NCBI GenBank assembly: GCA_021805955.1
Contig: JAJZDO010000492.1
Coordinates: 1 to 6,392, forward strand
Length of the DNA: 6,392 nucleotides
Direction of reading: 5' to 3'
DNA from: Acidobacteriota bacterium
GTDB taxonomy: Bacteria > Acidobacteriota > Terriglobia > Terriglobales > Acidobacteriaceae
In this document: in pieces, positions 1 to 5,024 of the stretch
Layout of the letters: each line of letters begins with the position of its first letter
Numbering within the stretch: position 1 is the first letter of the stretch
Program-made: the position numbers and the translations under genes
The notes under the pieces: model-generated
What the model was told of the DNA's origin: nothing
Databases searched by the model: none
What the model saw: the letters and a program-made list of their open reading frames with translations, nothing else

Positions 1-98
1 AGTTCAGCCAGTTGGTCAGTTGAGCCAGGCAAGATACGCCGCACCGCTGCTCCGTTCCTGGACTGAGATTGATTCGCATTCTTTGAGGCAAAAAGTTT
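1..98. other. Upstream flank of the MFS gene, no recognisable gene
   Basis: The three forward frames give only short peptides ending at stops at 21-23, 64-66 and 113-115. One of them could be the tail of a gene that starts outside the window; pumps of this type often follow a HlyD/EmrA-like adaptor gene. None of the three tails is recognisable to me, so I assign nothing. The stretch contains the probable ribosome binding site of the next gene (GAGG at about 85-88). Confidence 0.4.
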
Positions 99-1757
99 AT
101 GGCAACGCCAAGTGACGCAATGCAGCTCGACGCTTCCACTGAAGCAACCGGAGTCGAGCGCACCGTCGTGAATCCGTCCGTGGACATGCACGCGCACTGG
201 AAGCCGCGCGCCAATCCATGGCTGATCGCGATGACAGTCGCTCTGGCGGCGTTCATGGAGGTGCTCGACACCTCGATTGCCAATGTCGCCCTGCCCCACA
301 TCGCCGGCAATCTGGGCGCCAGCACCGATGAAGGCACCTGGGTGCTCACCAGCTATCTGGTGTCGAACGCGATCGTTCTGCCGCTCGGTGGATGGGCCTC
401 CAACTTGATGGGCAGAAAGAACTTCTTTCTGCTGTGCATCACCATCTTCACCATCTCCAGTTTCCTCTGCGGCATCGCGCCCACATTGCCCATGCTGCTC
501 TTGTGCCGCGTGTTGCAGGGCGCTGGCGGTGGCGGCTTGCAGCCCATGGCCCAGGCCATCATGGCAGACTCCTTCGACGAAAAGCATCGCGGCCAGGCCT
601 TTGCTCTCTACGGTCTGGTCGCCGTGCTCGCCCCGTCCATCGGTCCAACGCTGGGCGGATGGATCACCGACAGCTACTCCTGGCGCTGGATCTTTTACAT
701 CAATATTCCCGTCGGCATCCTGGCCTACATTCTCGTCACCCGCATGGTCGATGATCCTCCATGGATCGTTCCCGACCGCAAGCACCTGCTCAACATGGAC
801 TTCATGGGACTGGCCTTCCTCAGTCTGGCCATGGGCGGCATGCAGATCATGCTTGACAAGGGCGAGGAAAACGACTGGTTCTCTTCAGGATTCATCTGCT
901 TCTTCGCGGTCATATTTGTCGGTGGACTCATTGGGCTGATCGTCTGGGAACTGCGGCAGAAAAACCCGCTGATCAACCTCAAGCTCTTTCGCTATAAAAA
1001 CTTCGCCATCAGTTGTTTCCTCATGGCCCTGGTCGGCGGCGTGCTCAATGCAAGCACCGTCCTGCAGCCTCAGATGTTACAGAGCCTGCTGGGCTACACG
1101 GCCACCAACGCCGGTGAAGCCCTCACGGCCGGCGGATTTGCCCTCGTCTTCGTGATGCCCTTTGCCGGCTGGGCCACCGGCAAATATCCGGCCCGCTACA
1201 TTGCAGCCGTCGGCTTCGTCTTCTTCGCCATCTCCTACTGGTACACCACCCGGCAGCTCACGCTGGACATGAGCTTTTACAGCGCTTCCATGCTGCGCGT
1301 CGTCCAGATGCTGCCCATCCCCTTCTGCTTCATCTCCATCACCACGGCGGCCTACGTTGGCATTCCCCGCGAACAGAGCAACCAGGTTGCCGGCCTGATC
1401 AACTTCGTCCGCAACATCGGCGGCAGCATCTTCATCGCCATCACCGGCGCTGCGGTCACCAACCAGTCCATGCACCATCAGGCACTGTTGCAGGAGAAGA
1501 TGACCAACCTCCGCATTCCATATGCAAACACTCTGGATGGCACCACCGGCTATATGAATCAGAACTTTGGAGCACACAATGGAGTCGGCGCGGCAATGGC
1601 CTCGATCTATGGCGAGTTGAACCGCCAGGCCGCGATGCAGGCCTATGTGGATGTCTTCAAGATGCTCTTCTGGATGGCAATCGGCATGACTCTCCTGGCG
1701 TTTCTGCTCAGCAAGAACAAGCCTGGCGGGGGCAACAGCGACATCGCCATGCACTGA
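99..1757 (+). CDS. DHA2-family MFS multidrug efflux permease (EmrB/QacA type)
   Basis: This is an inner-membrane drug:proton antiporter of the 14-helix DHA2 branch of the major facilitator superfamily, expected to export toxic compounds using the proton gradient. Its 552 residues exceed the roughly 510 of E. coli EmrB, mainly because of a hydrophilic N-terminal tail of about 40 residues before the first helix. Family motifs are clear: LDTSIANVALP at residues 56-66 (DHA2 motif in helix 1), GGWASNLMGRKN at 97-108 (motif A loop; the usual acidic residue is replaced by N102), RVLQGAGGGG at 137-146 (motif B), and APSIGPTLGG at 178-187 (motif C, the antiporter signature). SWRWIFYINIPVG at 194-206 is also typical of EmrB relatives. 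The hydrophobic stretches continue to about residue 540. The ATG at 99 has GAGG about 10 bases upstream. Such pumps normally work with a HlyD/EmrA adaptor and a TolC channel; neither is visible, but the window begins just upstream. The substrate cannot be predicted. Confidence 0.93.
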   Translation: MATPSDAMQLDASTEATGVERTVVNPSVDMHAHWKPRANPWLIAMTVALAAFMEVLDTSIANVALPHIAGNLGASTDEGTWVLTSYLVSNAIVLPLGGWASNLMGRKNFFLLCITIFTISSFLCGIAPTLPMLLLCRVLQGAGGGGLQPMAQAIMADSFDEKHRGQAFALYGLVAVLAPSIGPTLGGWITDSYSWRWIFYINIPVGILAYILVTRMVDDPPWIVPDRKHLLNMDFMGLAFLSLAMGGMQIMLDKGEENDWFSSGFICFFAVIFVGGLIGLIVWELRQKNPLINLKLFRYKNFAISCFLMALVGGVLNASTVLQPQMLQSLLGYTATNAGEALTAGGFALVFVMPFAGWATGKYPARYIAAVGFVFFAISYWYTTRQLTLDMSFYSASMLRVVQMLPIPFCFISITTAAYVGIPREQSNQVAGLINFVRNIGGSIFIAITGAAVTNQSMHHQALLQEKMTNLRIPYANTLDGTTGYMNQNFGAHNGVGAAMASIYGELNRQAAMQAYVDVFKMLFWMAIGMTLLAFLLSKNKPGGGNSDIAMH

Positions 1758-1818
1758 TCCAGCCTGCCCCCATCGGCATTCCCGATCATTACGTTTGCAT
1801 CAAAATGCGTGCCGCTCA

Positions 1819-1865
1819 GCGAGTTCGCACGGGTTAAATACCAAATTTCCCCCGGGCGAACTCGC
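1819..1865. repeat. Long inverted repeat upstream of the desaturase gene
   Basis: GCGAGTTCGC (1819-1828) and GCGAACTCGC (1856-1865) are perfect 10-base reverse complements. Inside them, after one A/G mismatch, CGGG (1830-1833) pairs with CCCG (1851-1854), and the AT-rich centre contains AAAT and ATTT that could pair further. No T-tract follows on either strand, so a factor-independent terminator for the MFS gene is unlikely. It ends 7 bases before a TACAAT hexamer, so an operator over the -35 region of a desaturase promoter fits better. This reading is inference. Confidence 0.6.
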
Positions 1866-1872
1866 CTACCGG

Positions 1873-1878
1873 TACAAT
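1873..1878 (+). promoter_or_regulatory. Possible -10 box of the desaturase promoter
   Basis: TACAAT matches five of six positions of the sigma-70 -10 consensus and lies 48 bases before the chosen ATG at 1927. No good -35 hexamer sits 16-18 bases upstream; that position is occupied by the right-hand part of the inverted repeat. An activator-dependent or repressor-covered promoter is possible. Transcription would start near 1885 and give a leader of about 42 bases. Confidence 0.35.
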
Positions 1879-1926
1879 GGATGTAGCGTCATGCGCAAAG
1901 CCGGAAGGAAGCAGGAACACCCAACA

Positions 1927-2910
1927 ATGTCGTCATCAACTTCAAATCTGGTTGCCGAAGGCAGCCTGAATATATCCGCAACCCCCTCGAACAAGCCCTC
2001 CGATGAGCGTGCATCTGCGTCCCGGCGGGACGATCTGCGCATGGGCCGTGAGGCCAACGATGGCGGCATCAACTGGGTCACAGCAGGGTTTATCGCCGCA
2101 TTTCACCTGGGCGCAATCGCTGCGCTCTTCTGCTTTAGCTGGCAGCGGCTGCTGGTGGCCGCGGTCTTGTGGGTCATGGCGATCAATCTGGGCATCGGCG
2201 TCTGCTATCACCGTCTGCTGACCCATCGCGGCTTCCAGACACCCAAGTGGCTGGAGTATCTGCTGACCGTTTTTGCGACGCTCGCGCTCGAAGGCGGACC
2301 CATCTTCTGGGTGGCTGTGCATCGGGTGCATCACCAGAACAGCGACCATCCCGGCGATCCGCATACTCCCAAGGAAGGCCCGTGGTGGGCGCATATCGGA
2401 TGGATGGTGCTCGGCAAATCGATGCACGCCAAGGCGGAGACGCTGGCGCGCTACGTACCTGACCTGGCGCGGGACCGCTTCCATGTGTGGATCAGCAAGT
2501 ATCACTACCTTTCATTGGTCACCTGCGGCGTCCTGCTGCTGGGCGGTGGCGCTCTGGTCGACCACAGCCTCATGGGCGGCGTAAAACTGGTCCTGTGGGG
2601 AGTATTTCTGCGAGTGACGCTGGGACTTCACGCCACCTGGCTGGTCAACTCGGCAACGCACATGTGGGGCAAGCGCCGATTCCCGACCAAGGACGACTCA
2701 CGCAACAACCTGCTTGTCGCGCTGGTCACCGGCGGCGAAGGCTGGCACAACAACCATCACGCGCACCCCGTCTCGGCGCGCCACGGCCTCACCTGGTATG
2801 AGCTGGACCCCAATTTCTGGCTGATCTGGATGCTCAGCAAAGTCGGACTGGCCCGCAAGATTCAGGTCGCGCGCTACGACAAGTCCAACCCGCGGCCGGC
2901 CGGAGTCTAA
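1927..2910 (+). CDS. Membrane fatty acid desaturase, Delta9 acyl-CoA/acyl-lipid type
   Basis: This is an integral-membrane di-iron enzyme that introduces a cis double bond into saturated acyl chains using O2 and an external electron donor, and so tunes membrane fluidity. Numbered from the ATG at 1927 (327 aa), the three histidine boxes are intact: HRLLTH (95-100), HRVHH (132-136) and HNNHH (274-278), with H245 in NSATH as an additional likely metal ligand. Hydrophobic segments lie at about 50-70, 73-92, 111-130, 190-210 and 217-240, the usual layout. The reading frame stays open upstream to a TTG at 1795. I prefer 1927 because AGGAA/AGGA (1906-1916) precedes it at good spacing, and because the longer form would run through the inverted repeat and putative promoter. 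An ATG at 1891 has no clear ribosome site. No ferredoxin or reductase domain is fused, so electrons must come from elsewhere. Whether the substrate is acyl-CoA or acyl-lipid cannot be told from sequence. Confidence 0.92.
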   Translation: MSSSTSNLVAEGSLNISATPSNKPSDERASASRRDDLRMGREANDGGINWVTAGFIAAFHLGAIAALFCFSWQRLLVAAVLWVMAINLGIGVCYHRLLTHRGFQTPKWLEYLLTVFATLALEGGPIFWVAVHRVHHQNSDHPGDPHTPKEGPWWAHIGWMVLGKSMHAKAETLARYVPDLARDRFHVWISKYHYLSLVTCGVLLLGGGALVDHSLMGGVKLVLWGVFLRVTLGLHATWLVNSATHMWGKRRFPTKDDSRNNLLVALVTGGEGWHNNHHAHPVSARHGLTWYELDPNFWLIWMLSKVGLARKIQVARYDKSNPRPAGV

Positions 2911-2911
2911 C

Positions 2912-2932
2912 CCGCCTTGGCTCTTACGGCGG
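2912..2932. terminator. Weak hairpin between convergent genes
   Basis: CCGCC (2912-2916) can pair with GGCGG (2928-2932) around an 11-base loop. It fills nearly all of the 23-base gap between the convergent desaturase and gamma-carbonic-anhydrase genes, where a bidirectional terminator would be expected. The stem is only 5 bp and there is no good T-tract, so support is limited. Confidence 0.25.
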
Positions 2933-2933
2933 C

Positions 2934-3449
2934 TTATTGGCCCTCGCGCAGATAGGTCGCCGTGTAATCCAGATAATTCCGCGCATAGTGCAGGATCATC
3001 TCACGATCTTTATCGTCGAGCGCGCGCCTCATCTTCGCTGGAACTCCCGCCCACAGCGTCCGCGCCGGCACCACCGTTCCCTCCGGCACCACCGCTCCGG
3101 CTGCAATAATCGAGCCTTCGCCGATGCGGCAGTTGTTCAGCACGCGCGCGCCAATCCCAATCAGCACAGCATCTTCCACCGTGCACCCATGCACCGTGGC
3201 ATTATGGCCAATCGTCACCATATCGCCCACATGCACTGCGTAGAGATTGCGCTGGCCATGCAGGACTGCGCAATCCTGGACATTCGACCCGCTGCCGATC
3301 CGGATCGAATGTACATCGCCACGCAGCACCGCATTCATCCATACACTCGACCGTGCGCCCATTGTGACATCGCCAATCACCTGTGCCGATGCGTCAATGT
3401 AACAGTCCTCGGCAATCTCCGGATAGCGCCCTTGATAACTGCGAATCAT
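2934..3449 (-). CDS. Gamma-carbonic-anhydrase-like hexapeptide-repeat protein (YrdA/PaaY family)
   Basis: This is a left-handed beta-helix protein of the gamma-class carbonic anhydrase superfamily, which form trimers with metal sites between subunits; archetypes interconvert CO2 and bicarbonate. The protein is 171 aa, normal for the compact YrdA/PaaY/CaiE-like branch. Hexapeptide repeats run from about residue 17 to 125 (for example VIGDVTMGARSSVWMNAVLRGD). H64 (VLHG), H82 (IGHN) and H87 (VHGC) match the three zinc/iron-ligand histidines of the family, with the correct five-residue spacing of the last two. R43 and D45 in LRGD are also conserved. The acidic loop carrying the proton-shuttle glutamate of archaeal Cam is absent, as in other short members, so real carbonic anhydrase activity is uncertain. 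A C-terminal helix (about 140-165) follows the barrel. The frame is open to an ATG at 3518, but the ATG at 3449 has GGAGGA 8 bases upstream and begins where homology normally starts. It is divergent from rpsU and convergent with the desaturase. Confidence 0.9.
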   Translation of the reverse strand: MIRSYQGRYPEIAEDCYIDASAQVIGDVTMGARSSVWMNAVLRGDVHSIRIGSGSNVQDCAVLHGQRNLYAVHVGDMVTIGHNATVHGCTVEDAVLIGIGARVLNNCRIGEGSIIAAGAVVPEGTVVPARTLWAGVPAKMRRALDDKDREMILHYARNYLDYTATYLREGQ

Positions 3450-3484
3450 TGCGGTTTTCCTCCACATCCTGCATGCAAAATCTG

Positions 3485-3512
3485 AGTATAAGCGCGCCTG
3501 GCCTTTGTTCAC
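3485..3512 (-). promoter_or_regulatory. Putative promoter of the gamma-carbonic-anhydrase-like gene
   Basis: On the minus strand TATACT (3490-3485) matches five of six -10 positions. A weak -35, GTGAAC (3512-3507), lies 16 bases upstream. Transcription would start near 3478 and give a leader of about 30 bases carrying the GGAGGA ribosome site at 3463-3458. Confidence 0.4.
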
Positions 3513-3518
3513 CCGCAA

Positions 3519-3547
3519 TTGCCACGCGAAGCATTGTTGGGTATTCT
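3519..3547 (+). promoter_or_regulatory. Putative sigma-70 promoter of rpsU
   Basis: TTGCCA (3519-3524, five of six -35 positions) is followed after exactly 17 bases by TATTCT (3542-3547, four of six -10 positions). Predicted initiation near 3554 leaves a leader of about 33 bases ending in a very strong ribosome binding site. This is the best promoter match in the window, and it lies beside the divergent promoter of the neighbouring gene. Confidence 0.5.
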
Positions 3548-3569
3548 GAAAAGAGCCGGTTTGGCAGGT

Positions 3570-3578
3570 AAGGAGGTG
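3570..3578 (+). promoter_or_regulatory. Near-perfect Shine-Dalgarno site of rpsU
   Basis: AAGGAGGTG is a nine-base match to the 3' end of 16S rRNA, with 8 bases before the ATG at 3587. It settles the rpsU start and fits a highly expressed ribosomal protein gene. Confidence 0.85.
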
Positions 3579-3586
3579 GAATCATC

Positions 3587-3784
3587 ATGGCAGAAGTTCG
3601 CATACAAGAAGGCGAGCCCCTGGAGAATGCCCTGCGTCGCTTCAAGCGCAAGGTGCAACAGGAAGACATCATCAAGGATGTCAAACGCCACTCCTACTAC
3701 CTGAAGCCGGGCGAGAAGCGTCGCGTCAAGGAAGCACTGGCGCGCAAGCGCAATCGCAAAAAGGCCCGCAAAGAGCAGGATTGA
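3587..3784 (+). CDS. rpsU: 30S ribosomal protein S21
   Basis: Small-subunit ribosomal protein that sits near the 3' end of 16S rRNA and takes part in mRNA engagement during initiation. It is 65 aa, within the family's 58-70 range. The N-terminal half has the S21 pattern: a short start (VRIQEGEPLENALRRFKRKV, about residues 4-23), then the helix and the RHSYYLKPGEKRR segment (34-46; many family members have RxxYxKPSxxRR here). The tail KEALARKRNRKKARKEQD is strongly basic, as expected for rRNA binding. It is a single-gene unit here, with its own promoter and a strong terminator, rather than the rpsU-dnaG-rpoD operon of enterobacteria. It diverges from the gamma-carbonic-anhydrase-like gene. Confidence 0.96.
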   Translation: MAEVRIQEGEPLENALRRFKRKVQQEDIIKDVKRHSYYLKPGEKRRVKEALARKRNRKKARKEQD

Positions 3785-3807
3785 TCTGGGCTGAATCGAA
3801 AGAAACC

Positions 3808-3843
3808 AAACGCCCCATCCGGTTGCAACCGGATGGGGCGTTT
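3808..3843. terminator. Perfect 36-bp palindrome: bidirectional terminator after rpsU
   Basis: Each base of 3808-3825 is complementary to 3843-3826, giving a gap-free palindrome with arms AAACGCCCCATCCGGTTG and CAACCGGATGGGGCGTTT. In RNA it makes a stem of about 16 bp with a tiny loop. It lies 23 bases after the rpsU stop and 26 bases beyond the stop of the opposing small gene. On the plus strand the T-tract is short (TTTCC); on the minus strand it is longer (TTTGGTTTCTTT). It can therefore terminate both convergent genes. Confidence 0.88.
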
Positions 3844-3869
3844 CCTTGAAACGACATTCGCACTCTACG

Positions 3870-4088
3870 CTATTGAACAGATTTTGGCGCAGATTCCGGT
3901 TTGGCAGCTTCGCCGTGCGCATGACGCGCAGCGCTTCGCGCCTGCATCGCCTTCGCAAAGGAGACATGGGTTCGCTCCCGGCAAAGTCGGCACCGAACCG
4001 GATACCGGAGTCTCAGCAGATGAATCAAATCCGAGATACGCAATCGAGACAGCCGAAAGTGGCTGGCTCCGCAATAGGGGCATCGCAT
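3870..4088 (-). CDS. Small putative zinc-binding protein, CxxC-x26-CxxC
   Basis: Basic 72-aa protein of unknown function. It starts MRCPYCG and carries two Cys pairs, C3/C6 (CPYC) and C33/C36 (CRLC), arranged as in a zinc ribbon. Between them is a basic amphipathic stretch (RLSRLRISDLIHLLRLRYPVR). The last 30 residues are Ala/His/Lys-rich and probably disordered. The start has AGGAG (4101-4097) exactly 8 bases before the ATG, which is strong support for real translation. It resembles, from memory, short acidobacterial hypothetical proteins with a CPxC near the start and a YPVRCRxC motif; I cannot run a search to confirm this. It may bind RNA, DNA or a protein partner. An overlapping minus-strand frame at 3865-4083 lacks these features. 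It faces rpsU across the shared terminator and lies downstream of the MerR-type gene in the same direction, 206 bases away. Confidence 0.75.
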   Translation of the reverse strand: MRCPYCGASHFRLSRLRISDLIHLLRLRYPVRCRLCRERTHVSFAKAMQARSAARHAHGEAAKPESAPKSVQ

Positions 4089-4294
4089 GTGGAACGCTCC
4101 TGAAAAGTTTGGCTACTTAGATTAAAAACGAGGCAAAACGAAGAAATAGCTATCGTCTACAAAAAAGCGGAAATGAATCTAGCGCGAATATACCACGAAA
4201 TCAGCGCACGATCTGCGCTTTCGGATGAATTCTGTCCGGTCGCTTTGCCTCGACTGCTTTCCTGGGCAGCTTCTCTCTGGACAGGGATGCGACT
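4089..4294. other. AT-rich spacer between the MerR-type and small Cys-pair genes
   Basis: The part from about 4101 to 4200 is clearly more AT-rich than its surroundings and probably holds the promoter of the small Cys-pair gene on the minus strand; TAATCT (4124-4119) is a possible -10 but has no convincing -35. A small hairpin, AGCGCA (4203-4208) with TGCGCT (4214-4219), and a wider pair, CTGTCC (4232-4237) with GGACAG (4279-4284), may contribute to ending the MerR-type transcript. No gene is visible here. Confidence 0.35.
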
Positions 4295-4777
4295 CTACGC
4301 GTCTTGATCCAGGTCAAAATCGGAAAACAGAGTTGGCGTCTCCGACTGTACCGATGGCATCGACACCCGAGGCTTACGGCGAAGGTTCGGTGCCGCGTCA
4401 CACAACAGCATCTCACGCAATTCCTTCAAACCGGCTCGAATCTCCCTCAGCCCATGCAGCGAAGCATTCTGCGAGGCGATCGGCTCCGCTGGTGCGGCAA
4501 TGACCTGTTTCGCCCCCGCGATCGTGAACCCCTGTTCATGAACAAGTTCATGAATCCGCAGCGCGAGTTCAACTTCCCGACGACGATAGAGCCTTTGTCC
4601 CGTGCCGCCCTTGTTGGGCTTGAGTTGCGGAAACTGCGTCTCCCAGAAGCGCAACACAGTTGTAGCAACACCGCAGATACGGGCTACCTCACCGATGCGA
4701 TAGTACAGGCGATCAGGAATCGCAATCGGTGCTTTCAACTCCGTCTTCAGGTCGGCTCTGCGTCCGATACGAGCCAT
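4295..4777 (-). CDS. MerR-superfamily DNA-binding transcriptional regulator
   Basis: A 160-aa regulator. The winged-helix MerR domain spans about residues 25-95: LYYRIGEVARICGV (24-37) is helix-turn-helix one, VLRFWETQFPQLKP (41-54) contains the usual R(F/Y)WE turn, and RLYRRREVELALRIHELVHEQGFTIAGAKQVI (62-93) is the wing and second helix pair. This head belongs to the branch of short MerR proteins often annotated beside ihfA, not to metal-sensing MerR/CueR. A likely coiled-coil dimer helix follows (about 105-124, LHGLREIRAGLKELREMLL). The acidic tail (FSDFDLDQDA) has no recognisable ligand domain, and C35 and C126 are too far apart to suggest a metal site. The ATG at 4777 has GGAGG (4790-4786) 8 bases upstream. 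It diverges from the ATP-grasp gene, so it may control that gene, itself, or both; this is inference from position. Confidence 0.9.
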   Translation of the reverse strand: MARIGRRADLKTELKAPIAIPDRLYYRIGEVARICGVATTVLRFWETQFPQLKPNKGGTGQRLYRRREVELALRIHELVHEQGFTIAGAKQVIAAPAEPIASQNASLHGLREIRAGLKELREMLLCDAAPNLRRKPRVSMPSVQSETPTLFSDFDLDQDA

Positions 4778-4836
4778 CTTCTCCGCCTCCAGACCGCGAA
4801 CAGGCTAATCTGCGCAGTGCCTCTCCGTTCAGTGCG

Positions 4837-4842
4837 AGTATA
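4837..4842 (-). promoter_or_regulatory. Possible -10 box of the MerR-type gene
   Basis: TATACT on the minus strand (4842-4837) matches five of six -10 positions and lies 59 bases upstream of the ATG at 4777. The same hexamer precedes the gamma-carbonic-anhydrase-like gene. No good -35 is found at 17 bases; TGGTTT (4867-4862) would need a 19-base spacer, a distance typical of MerR-controlled promoters. Confidence 0.35.
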
Positions 4843-4859
4843 GCCGACAGATACGTCTC

Positions 4860-4873
4860 AAAAACCAGTTTTT
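4860..4873. promoter_or_regulatory. 14-bp dyad, candidate operator between the divergent genes
   Basis: AAAAAC (4860-4865) and GTTTTT (4868-4873) are perfect reverse complements around a CA centre. The dyad lies at the -35 side of the putative MerR-gene promoter in the 247-base divergent spacer. Its loop is too small for a good RNA hairpin, so a protein-binding site is more plausible than a terminator. A chance A/T-run dyad cannot be excluded. Confidence 0.3.
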
Positions 4874-5024
4874 TCCTTCAGAATCAAGCTGGAAATTGCT
4901 GTACACCCCCACCATGCAGTAACCTGCCCATGTTCCCCTTCTGAATGCGGACATCGCAAAGCTCAAATCCATCGTTGGGCTTTTCTCTTCGACGCGCGAT
5001 CGTCTTCCTGAAGCGCTGAACGGA

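Noticed and set aside
1077..1754. 225-codon open frame antisense to the MFS gene
   Set aside because: His/Asp/Ala-rich composition typical of the reverse complement of a membrane protein gene; no motif.
1772..1786. Hairpin ATCGG/CCGAT after the MFS stop as a terminator
   Set aside because: Only a 5-bp stem with no T-tract; too weak to annotate.
2937..3485. 182-codon plus-strand frame opposite the gamma-CA-like gene
   Set aside because: His/Arg-rich translation without motifs, antisense to a gene with intact hexapeptide repeats and metal-ligand histidines.
3865..4083. Second 72-codon minus-strand frame overlapping the small Cys-pair gene
   Set aside because: The other frame has a perfectly spaced AGGAG site and paired CxxC motifs; this one has scattered Cys and no convincing ribosome site.
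4089..4294. tRNA-Pro or other RNA gene beside the MerR-type regulator
   Set aside because: This MerR branch is sometimes seen near ihfA and a tRNA gene, so I looked for a cloverleaf and TTC-containing T-arm, but found none in this spacer or the divergent one.
4534..4555. Tandem palindromes GTTCATGAAC and GTTCATGAAT
   Set aside because: They lie inside the MerR-type gene and are explained by two His-Glu codon pairs (IHELVHEQ); probably not an operator.
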